Source: Unio delphinus
Taxonomy: Eukaryota; Mollusca; Bivalvia; Unionida; Unionidae
Direction: 5' to 3'
Assembly: GCA_029339505.1 (NCBI GenBank)
Contig: JAQISU010000115.1
Coordinates: forward strand, 9,205,001 to 9,269,000
DNA: 64,000 nucleotides
The number at the start of each line of letters is the position of its first letter. Positions within the stretch are counted from its first letter, which is position 1. The translations under genes were made by a program, and so were the position numbers. Positions 29,303-42,149 of the stretch are shown piece by piece. The notes below the pieces were generated by a model that was not told the DNA's origin, ran no database searches, and saw nothing but the letters and a program-made list of their open reading frames with translations.

Positions 29303-29813
29303 AACGTCTTATTTATTGGATCAAGGACATTATAAACATTTTCATATATTCGTGCATTTTTCTAAGATTTAATTTTTGTAAACCATGCGTATGGCAGCAT
29401 TGTATTCAATAATTCTAACGATTTCCAGTCTTCGCAAAATATTACTGTGCTGCAGAAGAAAAAAGGTAAAGATGGACTGCACTCACGAGGATATTAGGGA
29501 AAATATGTAGAAATAACACGAACTAAAAAGATCAAGCAAATAAATTTTATAATTTAAACGTTAAAGGAATGGTTGGAGAAAGTAAATAAGGAATAATGTG
29601 TAATTTATTCAGATATATATGCATCTGTAGTTGAAATGTTCAATTGAACTGGAAAGATCAGAATTTTGACGAAGTTATTAAAAAACCAATATCAGACAAT
29701 TATAATGTGAATCAATATATCTTTGTATAAAGCCAGTACTTGTAATCATTTGTGCGTCAACGTTTTAGTAAGAGAAGTAATCAAAAGCATCCACATTCAT
29801 TTTTGTAGAAACA
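27522..29813. other. Host intronic DNA
   Basis: AT-rich with long T-rich stretches (28380-29000) and a (GA)n run at about 29237-29298. No gene seen. Confidence 0.5.
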
Positions 29814-29860
29814 AGCAGCAGAGAGGGCGAACAGATCAGCTTTTAGAAGGTCCTATTTTG
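29814..29860. repeat. Left terminus of element 2
   Basis: AGCAGCAGAGAGGGCGAACA plus GATCAGCTTTT matches the start of element 3 (50003), including the CAGATCA extension. The inner inverted arm seen in the other copies is not recognisable. Confidence 0.75.
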
Positions 29861-30149
29861 TAAACTAAGGTTTCTTACAAAACGAAAAAAAGTAGATAAT
29901 GCCAGAGCAAAGCCTCTATCTAAGCATGTGAGTTAATTAATTTTGTTAATTTGCTGTTTTCATGTCATTTTTCTAAAAATGCGTCCTGTTAAATATCTTT
30001 TTGTTTCAAAGGCATATTAGATCATGCGATCTGGGATCAATTAAATGTATTGTTATACATTTGTGTGGGGTAGGCTGTACACGCGAGATGAATTTTTTTC
30101 ATTTTATTAAATATATATCTATGCTACACCATGTCTGATGATCAACTTC

Positions 30150-30635
30150 ATTAAATACAGCTAAAGTATCACAGTTGTCTCTGATCACTTTTGGTATTTA
30201 TGGTGTGCCGATTAGTAACATGAATCACATCAGTATTTTTACGTCTACCTTGGGAAAATATTCTTGCCAGATTCGATTGTTTATCCAGCATTACATCATC
30301 GTACACATCTCACTTTTTAATAAATCCATCAAGACCATCCATGGACGGTGTTTTATCAATATCAGTGATAAAATTTATAATGTCATCATCATCTTCAATT
30401 ATCGTCTTTGCATTTTTCTTAAATTCTTTTAACACTTCATAGCATCGTTGACCATGCACGGACGGAGCAACCAGATACAATTATTCCATTTAACCATCTC
30501 AGTATTAAACTAAGTAGCAGTTGCGTTTTCCACTCCCAGATGGACCTATTTGTTCATCCAGATACAATTTGGTTGCGGTTCATGATGTTTAAACAGCTCT
30601 CGTTTCCTTGTCGCCGAAAAATCAATTACATCCAT
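30150..30635 (-). pseudogene. Packaging ATPase relic (element 2)
   Basis: The reverse complement aligns with the element 3 ATPase (50250-50912), including the VIYVTQ-region equivalent near 30240 and the ATG end at 30635. Broken by frameshifts; the C-terminus is missing. The start lies 17 bp from the Zn-ribbon ATG, as in elements 3 and 4. Confidence 0.75.
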
Positions 30636-30652
30636 GTTGTATAATTGAAAAT

Positions 30653-30800
30653 ATGGATCTTTATTGTGTGAAATGCAAGGCGTCGATCCGCACAAATGAA
30701 CTAAAACTATTACAACACAATATAAAAGATTAGCACTTACAGGGGAGTGTGAACAATGTGGTACAGAAAAATTCGAAAAAAATATCTAGTCAAAAAAATA
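30653..30800 (+). pseudogene. Zn-ribbon relic (element 2)
   Basis: Begins MDLYCVKCKA like the element 4 gene, then loses frame; the second CxxC pair (CEQCG) is in another frame. Confidence 0.75.
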
Positions 30801-30825
30801 TTAAAAAAGAACAAAGTGATATTCC

Positions 30826-30910
30826 AGCAAAATTAGGAAAATTATAAGGATCTCCTTGGGTTAAATACCCAGGAGAAAGGCATCTTCCTGAATATAATTA
30901 TTGCGGTCCT
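30826..30910 (+). pseudogene. PLA2 relic, 5' part (element 2)
   Basis: Encodes SPWVKYPGERHLP and NYCGP before being cut by the LINE. An in-frame TAA precedes the conserved part. The rest of the gene resumes at about 34535. Confidence 0.8.
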
Positions 30911-31153
30911 GTAATCCTGCTATTTGCCCCCAATAATCAGGGTTTCTGTTGAAAGATTTCAATGCGTATTTCCGATTTTCTACGGCATACAATCTGCTGA
31001 GAGTTGCGGTAGCTCTGGCAATGTGAAGGTTGATCTTGTCAATATTTACGCTCTGTGACCGTGTGCTGCCAAGGTAGATGATGCTATTCACTACGTGGAG
31101 GTTTGGGCCGTTGACTTAGGGCTTTGCAAGGGCCGGCTGATGCAAGACTTCAG

Positions 31154-31930
31154 TCATCTTGGTACTGATGTTGAGACCAAACCTTTTGCAGGATCTGGAC
31201 ACCTTGGCAATGCTGCATTGTAGGTCGCGTCTGAGCAAGCGTTGAGGATGCAGTCGTTAGCAGATAAGAAATCCCTAATAGTGTCTGTCATGACCTTGGT
31301 TTTCGCGTGAAGTCTCAAGGAATTGAATAGTTTTCCATTTGTACGATATCTGATGCCGACTCCAACCTCTCCGTCTCTAAAATCATTAGTCAGCATGATG
31401 GAGAACAATAGACTGACCAGTGTCGGTGCCAGAACACAACCCTGCTGGACGCCGTTGCTTGCTGGGAATGGCTCAGTTGTCTCTCCATTGTCCAGGATTC
31501 GTGCCTGCATGGCATCGTGGAAATGTTGCACCAGGGATATAAATTGTATTGGGCATCCGTACGTGGTCATTACCTTCGATAAGCCAACTCTGCTGACAGT
31601 ATCAAATGATTTTTCAAGTTGACTTAGATGGAGAAAATATCGGTCTTCTGCTCGTGACATTTCTCTTGTCTCTGCCTCAAGGTAAACACCATGTTGATGG
31701 TCTTACGTTCGGTTTGGAATCCACACTGGCTTTCTGATAGTAGTCCCTGGCCAAGGTGTGGTGAGGCGGTTCAGTAGGATTCTGGCAAAAAATCTTTCCT
31801 GCAATTGAGAGTAGGGATATACCCCGGTGGTTATCGCAGGCCTGGCGGTTCCCTTTGCGCTTATAGGGTTGGTGTATGTAAGCGTCTTTGAATTCCTGGG
31901 GATCGTCTCTTGCAGCCACAGCAGTAACAA
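31154..31930 (-). pseudogene. LINE reverse transcriptase relic
   Basis: The 31154-31660 frame holds the GVQQGCVLAPTL motif and a KLFNSLRLHAKTKV segment; 31703-31930 and 31677-32096 carry upstream RT motifs in other frames. The catalytic YxDD/FADD box is not intact (it reads DFLSANDC). Confidence 0.8.
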
Positions 31931-32024
31931 CAGCTTGTAAAGCCTTTCTATTATGACTGTGTCCCCTTCCTTGTAGACTTCGTCTGTGATTCTGAAAGAG
32001 GTGCTTTGCCATTAAAGAGCAGAC

Positions 32025-32861
32025 TGTTACGTGCTTAGGCTCGAATAAACAGTAACAAAGAAAGAGTGAAAATAACAAACAATTTATTGAGCACAAATAT
32101 TTTCCAGAAAAGAAAAAATAAACTTACGGTTTTAAGAACCAATTCCAAACTTGATCCAAAAATAATTCAAAATGTAATCCATTAGTGAAATTTGCAAAAG
32201 TCCTGGTAATAAAATGTCCGAATAATTCCCAGTTCGAATCTTAGTGAAGCATCCAAGATGGAAGACGATGTCACGTGATGATGTCAGTTCTGGTCTTATG
32301 AAATGTAAATGAGCACAATTATTTTTCAGATAAATAACAAAATAAATCCTCTTGATCCAAAGGAATTAAATGGATTTCCAGTACAAGATAATTTATAATA
32401 ACTCCAAACAGTACAACTTAATACTCTAACAGCCCAACTTCTACTAAATAATTCGCTCTAAAACATAATTTATATACCTGTTTTACGTAAACAAGGAAGC
32501 GGTCATATGATCTTCTAGAACCTTTAGAACAAATGTACGTTCAAAATTTCTCGTACACACTGTATGACCCAGATGAGAATCAGTTATTTTTACTCTCAAG
32601 AACTAAAAATAGAAAGATGTTTATAACAAAGCACCATAATGTCCTTGGAATCAACCAATCATTTTAAAAGCTTGTTTACAACTCTGAAGCAAGGTCAGAA
32701 GCGAGGTCAACTTCTGGTGTTTATTTGTAAAGTACAAGTCATCCCACTTTTTAAAAAAATATCTCCCAATGAATGAATCTTAAACTTAAAATGTCAAATT
32801 TGAATCTGACGACCAAATAATTGAAATAAAAATAAATGACTTAAATCAAATATACGTAACA
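32025..32861. mobile_element. Solo-LTR-like insert inside the LINE
   Basis: Starts TGTTACGT and ends ACGTAACA (TG...CA with an 8 bp inverted terminus), flanked by AGAC on both sides (32021-32024, 32862-32865). LINE RT sequence is recognisable on each side and absent within. 837 bp, no coding capacity: a solo LTR or an LTR-like non-autonomous element. Confidence 0.7.
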
Positions 32862-34534
32862 AGACGTATCGCTCTATATGTCTCCAGCAAGGTTAGATGG
32901 TCATCCAGTGCTTCGTTGATCGTTAATTGGGGGGGGGGACGAAACGACATATGGCTTCATCATTAATGGATGAAGGACGATTCAGGACACTAATAAAGCG
33001 TTCAGCCCATCGTTGAAGAATCCAGTCTTTGTCGGTAATTAACGTTTTCAAGTCTGCGTTAAGAAGGGGATGATCCACAGGATGTAGGTCCAGACACTTC
33101 TTGTATGGAATTGTAGAAGTTCGTCATGTCATGTTGGTCTGTGTACCATTGGTTCTCGTCAGCTTTGTGCCAAATCTATATGTCCCACATCTGGCAGTGT
33201 TGCTGCTATACAGGTCTGCATATGTTGTTGTACGCATAGTTCCTAGAGGAGTACTTGAGATTGTTGAGGAAGACCTGATGGATGCGGTGTTTCTCATCCA
33301 GCAACTTCTTCATCTCGTCTCAGTTCTCATCAGACAAATCTTGATGCTTTTTTGTTGAGGGTCTTAAGATTTCCAACTCTGTGCTGGACACCATAATAAT
33401 TGTCAAGAGGGGTGGATTTCATAAGTTCTTCCCGGGCATTGACGAGAGACTGATTGTTAATAGTTCATTTCAGGTTGATGATGTTCATTCTCTGTGAGCG
33501 TCTATTGTTCTAAATGCAGATGTTTATACTTGGTTATAATGACTCGGATGTCTGTGAAACAGTCAGCACCTAACCAGAACATGGTCACGCATATCCTGCC
33601 TGTCCCTCTTCCTAAAATTGAAGTAGTCGATGAGGTGCCATTACTTAGAGTGTGGTCGAATTCATGACGTCCGGTTACGGGTAAGGACGAGGAAGACTTT
33701 ATTAGTGATCAACCATTCATGCTCAATACATGTCTGGAGAAAATGGAGATCGTTGCTGTTACAGTGACCCAATCAGTACTTTTCTAGCACTCCATGCGAG
33801 GGAACGTGACCACATAATACTCTTTAATTGAAATCGCCAAGAATGATGAGCAATTCTGCCATTGGAACATCAGTAATGATCGAGTAAAGATCCGCATAAA
33901 ACTTGACCTTCACTTCATCTGGGTTAGTCATGGTTGGAGCACAGGAACTGATGACGGTAATGTGCTTTCTTACAAACAAGAGTTGAGTTTCATGGTCATG
34001 AGTCTGTTGTTTTCTTGTTTGGTAGGTCCAGCGATTTGCCAATAAGTTATGTCTTCACTACAAATCAGACACCAGTCTCACGGACCTGACCACACCCTAG
34101 GGGACTCCAAAAGAAAGTGTGTCTCGAGCCCCTTTAACAGAGTTCGTTTTTGTATGCAAGTCTGGTCTCTCTCATGGCAGCAATGTCCACGTTGTATCTG
34201 GCGAGTTCCGTTCCTATCAGGGAGGTTTTCCTCTGGGAGTTTTACTCATCGTATCTATCCATTAAGGTGCATACATTCCATGCATCAAGTGACAGAGGAA
34301 GAATCTTCATTTATTTGTTGCAGTTTGACCACTGTAGTAGAGTTTAAGATCCGTCGGCTACCTTCAGCCTGGTTTAACCCGCCAGTCGAGGCCGATTTTT
34401 GGGATGTGGCCGCTGCCTTTGCCACTCTCTTCTTGGAGTCACAGGTCAAAGTTGAGTGCCAAGTTGAGAGCTACCCACGAAGATGTACTATTGCCTCTTG
34501 TGTTACCCCTCACAGGATACCCCATACATTCCTC

Positions 34535-34682
34535 GTGATGTAGCTTTTAAAAGTAAAAGCTTGCAAGACTGGCATATTGCAGATGTAGAATGAATTCACG
34601 CGTTTAATTTCTATACAAACAAAATATTTCAGGGAATCATTGCCTATCTGGTTTGGTAGATCTGCGATGAAAGGTAAACTTG
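34535..34682 (+). pseudogene. PLA2 relic, 3' part (element 2)
   Basis: Aligns with the last third of the PLA2 gene (from the AYKS region through the KSAMK-x-KL end), directly before the integrase relic. Stops present. Confidence 0.75.
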
Positions 34683-34684
34683 AA

Positions 34685-35646
34685 ATGGAATCGATGTATT
34701 ATAGACCAAGAAGATATTGGAGAGGCAGAGCAGCTATTTGTACACTCGTGGACTCAGCAAATGTTACCCGTGATGCAGCTGAATAATGGTTATCAATACA
34801 GGCAATATGTCAAACGTATCTGCCACCGCGTAACACAATTCAGTATGCACATTGTGATATCAGTGATTCTAATGAACATCATCAGGGTCATATTTTATTT
34901 TTACCAGATGATACTATCACAGTACTAAGACGCCATTAGAGATACAAATATGCGTTAACGATTATTGATGTTGCAAGTAGATATAAAGAAGCGGAGCCGT
35001 TATCAATTAGACAGGAGCAGAATTTGCTCTTGCATTTGAAAGAATTTATCAACGTGGTGGTACATGAAGACCACAAATGCTACAGGTTGAAACTGGCATA
35101 GAATTGCAGCTTGTAGTACTATTGCTGATGAAGCAACATAACGTCAAAATCAGACGAGGATATACCGCAATTCATCGTGATCCGGCAACGTTTGAGCGAT
35201 TTAATAGAACTCTTGCTGAGCGTTTATTTGGATATCTGTATGCAAAGTAAATAATTTTAGAAAGATGTAAGATCGCTAGAATGGATGACAATACTCCCAA
35301 GTGTGATATCTGCATTAACTAATAATGAAATTACTCAAATGTCTGCATTGAAACCTATTAGCGCAATAAAAAAAAAATGCATAACTGCACAACGACATGA
35401 TTTTTCGTAACAACAAGTATTAGGTAATGTTACAGTATGACACTTATATCAATCGGGTGAACTTGAAGGAGGTAAAAAGGAGCGACTGGTCATATCTTTA
35501 GTATTACCACACACTAAATGTCCAGTGTAGTAAGAAATACTTTCAACATAAAGATTAGATTCAACTGCACCTGAACTTGGTTTTACACGAAAACGATTAC
35601 AAGTAGTAGCCAAAGATACACCCAAATCACCGTCTTCACTTAACTA
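34685..35646 (+). pseudogene. Integrase relic (element 2)
   Basis: Starts MESMYYRPRRYWRG and follows the whole element 1 gene to the TAG near 35646, with many frameshifts; the FERFNRTLAERLFGYLYAK segment is still readable near 35190-35240. Confidence 0.85.
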
Positions 35647-35659
35647 GCGCCTCGACGTC

Positions 35660-38600
35660 AGTTACATTCAAAACAGTTCATCATCGAAAGTTCACGTGTA
35701 TAAATAGGACTAATATCTTTTCGATCTACGGTAAATTGTCTTGGATGATTATTTGAATTGTACTGCGTTACAATTCGCACAATGATTAGTATGTTGTTGT
35801 TTTATCGCCATGTTACATTCAGCATCAATATCAAAGTTTCGATTTCATTTTTGGTCACTAATTTTTTTCTTACTATCTCAACACTAACATTTTAGATGTT
35901 TGTATCAGTAAATTTTACAATAACCCGTCGCAGCTGATTTTCTTTCTGACTCGTGTTACTGGGAGATAGAATTCTTCTGACCATTCGGTACGATTATCAA
36001 TGATCTTAACAGCTGTATCAGAAATAGTTAACACCTGAGATGAATGTATAGTCATTGCGTATCCCGGTGTCCAAGTTGATTTATTCGCACCCAGTGCATC
36101 CCCGAAACGATGACATCAACTGCGACACTATCATTCAATACTTTATTATGTTTCCATGTTAAGGGTCCTCGTATATCAAATTCAATATTCTGTCGTCGTG
36201 TATCAGCTGTTTTATAACATAAAGTTACAGGAAATTCTGAAAACGTTTACTTATTTAACGGAAATAAGTATTGCTGTAGTGTATCAAAAACTATCTTTCT
36301 ACTTGCCACTATCAATCAATTCATTTGGTCTCCATTTATCCCTAAATTCGTTTATAGAAGTTTCTAATATTATTTCACGCATTATTTCGCACTGAATATT
36401 ATTCGTTTGTAATCTGAATAATTTGTTAAACTCTTTTAATTTAGGATCAAGCTCTCTATGATCATCAGTTAACTCATTAGTATTCTATTAAGTTCTTAAG
36501 GCGTTTATGTGCAGACAATCCTAAAAATGGTGGTGATTGACCGCGATCGCTGCAAATTATCACAGTTGTATTCTTTAGTAATAACAAATGAAGAAACATT
36601 TTTTTAATATATCTAGAGCAACTGTGCATATTTCACAAATTATTTTTCCAGGTATATATTTATCGCCCATCCGATCAGGAGTCCATATATCTCCATTGTA
36701 TCGAAAAAAGTGTATTTAAGTACATTACTTTACACCACGTTTTTCCATTTCTTTCGCAGGTCTGTGGGTAGCAGTTAACATAGTTAAATCCGACCTCTGT
36801 CTAAATAATTCGATCACTTGAGTTGTTTGATCGCAGCCACCACGTCCATTTAGATAAAAGGTGTTATGTCTATATGCTGGATTGGATACAAATGGTGCAG
36901 ATGATAGTTCTGATATTTTATATTTTTTTATAAATAACTTTGATTTCAGCATCTGCTTATCCATAATAATTATATAACATTTCTTGTTTTGTTTATTTCC
37001 CTACGATGCCGAGGGTGTATCAGTAAAGAGAGTCATAAATTCTCTTTCCTCGATATAACATTAACCCGTTTCAACTCTGGCTGCAGAGGTATGGAATTTT
37101 CTTATCATTGTTAAAATGTATAGAAACATGCGAGCATTGATTACCTTGGATGTGTATACTAAGGCGATATTGTATTCATATCCCCCACAAATGTACCTAA
37201 CTAACCCTGTTTCGTTAGACAAGTAGATTTTTTCTCGACTTACAAATATATCTCTATTTCTTGCATCAGCGATTATAATATCATATTCAGTAAAATCTTT
37301 AATAAATCGTGCATACTGTCGTTTAAGATATGTGCTCCACCTCGAGTAAATTTACCAATTATTCTTCTACCGAGAACCTTTGCGGTTTTATCCTCATGAG
37401 GTGGTGGCATCCAATTTTCGGTATGATGACTTTATGAATTAATTGCTTCACTTACAATCAACGATATCAATATTTTACAGTCGAGAATAAATAGTAATAA
37501 GTCTACGGGAGCCCAACGTTTTTCTGAAAGTTGCCTAGCAAACCATAGATAACAGATTGGTTGGTGACCCTTAGTAAACTCGAATTATATAATATGAGCA
37601 AATCCAGTTAGATCTATATCAAGTTGTGGTCCATTTACCGATACCCTGATCATCTCGTGTGTTGGATGTCCAGATCTTGTAAAATAGTGTGAAAACTCGC
37701 CGTAACGAAGAAACCTTCCTGGATAACGCGAAACCATATTAAGCAACATAACGTCGTAGTGGTCATACTTGATATTTCACAATCCACCGTGTCCGTATTG
37801 ACAGTAGCATAGTTGCACGTCTTCGAGAAATTAAAACTGTGGTGTTCCCACGATTTTTCCTTCTTGCAAAGTGAATTGCAACTGACGGAACGGTGAAACA
37901 ATTATTTAGCAATGGCTCAATATTGTAAGTTGAAACTTTCTACTCAAGATTTTTTAATTATTGCTGTGGAGATCCTAGACGGTATACTTCGTCCTTACGT
38001 CGAACAAATTGATCATATATTTCATCATCTGAACTCTTAAAAAACAAACATACTGACATAGGATCGTTTTAACTTATTTCGTGAATAAACTCAAACATGT
38101 GTTCTTGGTAAAATCGAATGGTTTGACCTCGTGGAAATAGTATAACTTCGTTAGTCCACGCGTGTACATTATAATCAATTATATTTTTGGAGCTCCTCTC
38201 GAGTGATATTTTGAATCAAATAAAAAATTCCAAGTGATCGTTTTTACTATTGTTGTGAAGTTTAGTGTTTTTTGTAAGATACATCAGAACTTGTAACTCC
38301 GATATATTTGACTAATTAAGCCCACTAGTTAATCTTTGTACGTCTAAGATCAGTTAATCCATTTGCACGTATCACGTTTGTGAACAATTTATTTTTGAAA
38401 ATGTCATTGGTGTTAAGTCATCAATATTGGGTGTATTATCCAATGGATATATCATATAAACAGCCACGGTTAACGTATACGCTCGTCGAACATAGTACGG
38501 TTCGGCTATATTCATGGTTTGGAATTTATACTCAATATAGCTATCATTTTATTAGGAAGGACATAGTCACGTTTGTCGCTAATAGTTCACACAGTAGAAT

Positions 38601-38930
38601 CTGTTTCAGATAGCACAATGCATTTTATGCTGAAACATATCTTTGATAATGGAGATAATCAATATTTCGTTCTCTCGTTCATTATACAATCAAAGACTTT
38701 GTCAATACTTTTGGTAACGACAAAATCATCGCGTGTAAGTTTGAATATGGACCATACTTGAGATGCCCCATGCCACTCTGGGACCTCTGTAATTGTTTGG
38801 ATAAAATTTTAAGACATTCTGAAGCTTGGAAACGTCTGGTTTCTTATAATATCTATACTTCAGGAATTTAACCCAGTCAAAAAAATATCGAGATATCTTT
38901 GATTTCCTGTTGTTTCAGTATTATTAAAGT
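35660..38930 (-). pseudogene. Polymerase-helicase-HNH relic (element 2)
   Basis: The reverse complement follows the element 1 gene from the HNH tail (about 35700) through helicase motifs (the Walker A region at 36820-36850, YLNGRGGCDQTTQVIELF, which has lost the GKT) to the N-terminal region near 38870. Deletions and stops throughout. Confidence 0.85.
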
Positions 38931-38949
38931 GAGTTAACAACGTTCATAC

Positions 38950-39235
38950 TTCTTTCTTCAACAATTGATTTGTTCGATCTGATTAGTTCCGGTTGGTATT
39001 TCAACAAATAGACAATCAGGTGCTCCATCTGGTTTATCTTTATTTGCAAATACGAGTGAATGATTCGTTTGTAGACCCCCAAATGATTTTGACCGTATAT
39101 TTGGCCAACTGTAGGATACTTGTAATGAAGGAAATGCAACTTCCATTACTGGAGTTTCAGTCAGAAAGTTTACGTTAAATTCAGTGTTATTGGAAGTTTT
39201 TTTTGTATCAATGTTTTTTTTTTGTTGGCGTTGTA
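38950..39235 (-). pseudogene. Penton relic, N-terminal part (element 2)
   Basis: Encodes YSWPNIRSKSFGG, QTNHSLVFANKDKPDGAP and VEIPTGTNQIEQIN, matching the element 5 penton. The remainder of the gene and the terminal repeat are deleted at the junction with the polymerase relic. Confidence 0.85.
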
Positions 39236-39254
39236 TTAACTACGATATGTTGCA

Positions 39255-39720
39255 TTAGTTCTTGCGATATTATTATCTTCTTTTTCTAAATCTGATTTTG
39301 CCCCAGTCATAAATATTGATCATCGTTATGAACTCGCTATTCGATATTAATCCGTCCGTAAGACCTGAAGATATCAGAGAGAATGATTTGTAATATGCGG
39401 CCGCCACTGTATTTAACTTTATTATATACATGTTTAGTTTTTTTTCGCTACATATAGACTTTTTGGCCACTATATTAAGAACATTAATATTTGTTGTTGC
39501 AGCTGAAACACAAATTGTGACAACTTTTAGTAGTGCAATCGCTAGCGATATTATTATTGATATCATTACACATATTCCAGCAATAACAGCTGACTACAAA
39601 ATTATGTAATTGACGATTACACGTCTGCGATATTTTTCGAATTTCTTTTGTGTACTCGTCAATGATATACCTTTTTGTTTAGTAATTCACGCACTTGATA
39701 CTATTAATATTGTTGCACAT
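39255..39720 (-). pseudogene. Two-TM protein relic (element 2)
   Basis: The 39273-39566 frame shows the second hydrophobic segment and the SFSLISSGLTDGLISNSEF helix, corresponding to the element 1 protein's middle and tail. Confidence 0.75.
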
Positions 39721-39759
39721 TGATTGGAAAGTTCATTATTTTATGAACTTAAATTAATT

Positions 39760-40600
39760 ACAAATTTTCCGTACGCTGTATGTAACGATGATTCTAAATT
39801 TTACGCTGTTAATTGTTACTTTAAATGCTCCATTTTCTTGTAATGCACTGACATTATTATCCCCAGTAGATATATTTGATGACACATTAAACCATCCAGT
39901 TGAAATTACCGTCACCCTGTATATACCTCGAGCAGATGCAGTAACTTAGTGTTATTTTGACGAGCCCATGCGAAATATACCCACTGTATCGAGTACACGA
40001 TATTTTGTTTATATGGTATTTTAACCTTATCAAGCCTTTCAGGAATAACAAGAAAATCACTTATAATATTACCTGCTGCTTCCTTAATCGTGTCAATGTT
40101 CGTCTTGATATCCGAACGTTTAATGACAAATGTGTACCAAAGAAATAATCTGCGATTTCATCAATTTGCAAACAAGCTTACATAAAACGTCATACTCGAT
40201 CCAAAACTTTAATAATATAGTTAAAATTTACATAAAAGTTTGTTTCCGCCTCCTTCTCGGATACTGGATCTCCAAGAATGGATATTTTATTTCAGTTCTT
40301 GTTTCGGTCACCTGTCTTTGTTTCACCGGATTTTTGTACTCACGCAAGAAATAACGTTAATATAAAAACACCGGTTTTAATTTTTCCGTTGCTATCAAAC
40401 ACGGCTATACTATTTCGCTACTCCATTATTTCTAACGAAAATATCCTGCAATGAAAGAGTAATCGTTTTTAATTTTCCTTGCTTGTGATGAAACACAACC
40501 ACATCGTTTGTATCAACATTTGCAAGATTTAGTAATTGGTATATTTCATCGGAAATGATTTTTGGTTAAACTCTCGTGCGATATTTCGTCCGAGGGTTTT
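39760..40600 (-). pseudogene. Fibre-like protein relic (element 2)
   Basis: The reverse complement near 40480-40550 encodes a copy of the conserved base (NLANVDTNDVVVFHHKQGKL), and 39770-39950 aligns with the beta-rich head. Frameshifted in between. Confidence 0.7.
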
Positions 40601-40689
40601 TGTTATGTCGAAGATCTCCCGTAGATATATACCATTCTACTATAATATCTATTTAAAACGATAGCGAATACTCTTAAATTCATATATAA

Positions 40690-41060
40690 CTTTATGGGTT
40701 GGTTTTGTTGAATTTGATACAGACTTGAGTACAGCAATTGCTTCACGGCCGTATATTGATGAATCAGTTATTGTATGTCTTGGTAATTTTCAATACTAGA
40801 TTAATGTATTTGCTGCGATGACATATTTTTAAAACTCTGTTGGCAAGGATAACCCATACAAATAAGAAATAAGCAATTCCAGGTTGATCAATCGTGAATG
40901 CAGTCCAGTGAGTAAATACACCAATGCTGTTATGGAGATTAATGATATCGGTTTCAATATTGTTTGATCTAAGAGGTAACAAATCTCTCATAAAACACAT
41001 CTAAAATTTGTTTAAATTTTTTAGCAGCATCGAGTAAATCAAATATTGACATTGGTATTA
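40690..41060 (-). pseudogene. Adenain-like protease relic (element 2)
   Basis: Frame 40764-41000 retains HWTAFTIDQPGIAYF (the His region); the Cys region (GREAIAV) is near 40745 in another frame. Confidence 0.75.
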
Positions 41061-41061
41061 T

Positions 41062-41400
41062 TAAACCGTCCCTGGAAGACTCAGACCTTTTCCATGCCAA
41101 TGGGGTCCCTGGAAATGTCAGACCCTTTCCTAGTTTTTAAAAAATCATTGTCGCTTTGCTTTATTTAGTGCCATTACCGCCGCTGTCCAGACATATTCGC
41201 AGGTAGCAACTTTTGCAACAGCAGGGACCGCGGCAGCAATTAATGCTGGTATTGTTACAAGGGGTGGAAATATACCACCTGATTTATTTATATCAGAAAT
41301 AGAATAATTCTTATTTTAATCTTGTCTTGTTTGGGATCATTGAATTTTTATGCTCTGGCGTTCAGGAAGTGAAAGCTTATTCTGGCCACCTAAACATTGA
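41062..41400 (-). pseudogene. Core-protein relic (element 2)
   Basis: Retains the PGTPLAWKR and GTAA/AALI segments and the GGIFPP-like hydrophobic start; frameshifted. Confidence 0.65.
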
Positions 41401-41544
41401 CTCACTTAGCGTTATTTTGTTTCCAGATTTTTCACTGAAGCGGTTTGTCGTCTTTTGATCTGACCCGGAGGCAGAGTAACATTTACATGCTGATATAACA
41501 TTTATAATATCTACAGTTGTCTATTTGTAGTACAAGTTCATAAA

Positions 41545-42080
41545 TTATTACATGTTTTCTACTGGTGCATCAATGAGTCTCATTCGTCCTCAGCACCTTC
41601 AACCAACATTGATTTATCACTAAGTATAACAGCCATTGCTCTGTAATTAATACCTGCAGGCTTCACGCGAGCTTGGAAGTGAATATCAACTAGTCTGCGT
41701 TGTTATATCAAGATGTTCTAGTGAAACATAATAGATCCGAAATAGATTTTGCAAACCATTATCTATATTCTGATCACATCCCATGACTGTCATCAAACGA
41801 TGCTATATGATTATTTTCAAAAATTAATTAAATATATATTCAGATGGTCCTTATTGACCATTTATGGTAAACAAAACTTCAGGATCACCGAATTTGTCAA
41901 ATATCGTATGACTCCGCTATTTTAAGGGCAATGAAAATATTTATTTTTCTTATTGAATATATGCACACTCTACCATACTAATGTATCGTATGTGCAATAC
42001 ACTTTTTGTGTCGAATCGGCTATTGTTAGTTTACATTTTTAAAAACACATCCGCCAAGAGTTGTATACTCGTAATAACAT
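41545..42080 (-). pseudogene. Major capsid relic (element 2)
   Basis: The C-terminal barrel end (SDKSMLVEGAE-like) is readable at 41550-41650 and the FDKFGDPEVLF-like strand near 41890; the central part of the gene is deleted and the N-terminus is uncertain. Confidence 0.65.
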
Positions 42081-42149
42081 TTATGGTCTGATTTCAACAT
42101 GTGTTTTTAGTTCATAACTCATAACAATAAGATCTGGAAATTCATTTGG

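Larger units (their letters stand above)
30911..34534 (-). mobile_element. LINE (APE-type non-LTR retrotransposon) inserted in element 2 PLA2
   Basis: On the - strand: an endonuclease relic ending in LLIILGDFN (34042-33824), a thumb-side segment near 33000-32900 (TDKDWILQRWAERF), RT motifs NHRGISLLSIAGKIF (about 31800-31850), a FDTVSRVGL region and NGVQQGCVLAPTLVSL (about 31430-31470). Stops and frameshifts show it is dead. About 110 bp of PLA2 is missing at the insertion point, so it came with or was followed by a deletion. Confidence 0.82.

Noticed and set aside
31323..31622. 99-codon + strand frame in the LINE
   Set aside because: Antisense to readable reverse transcriptase motifs.
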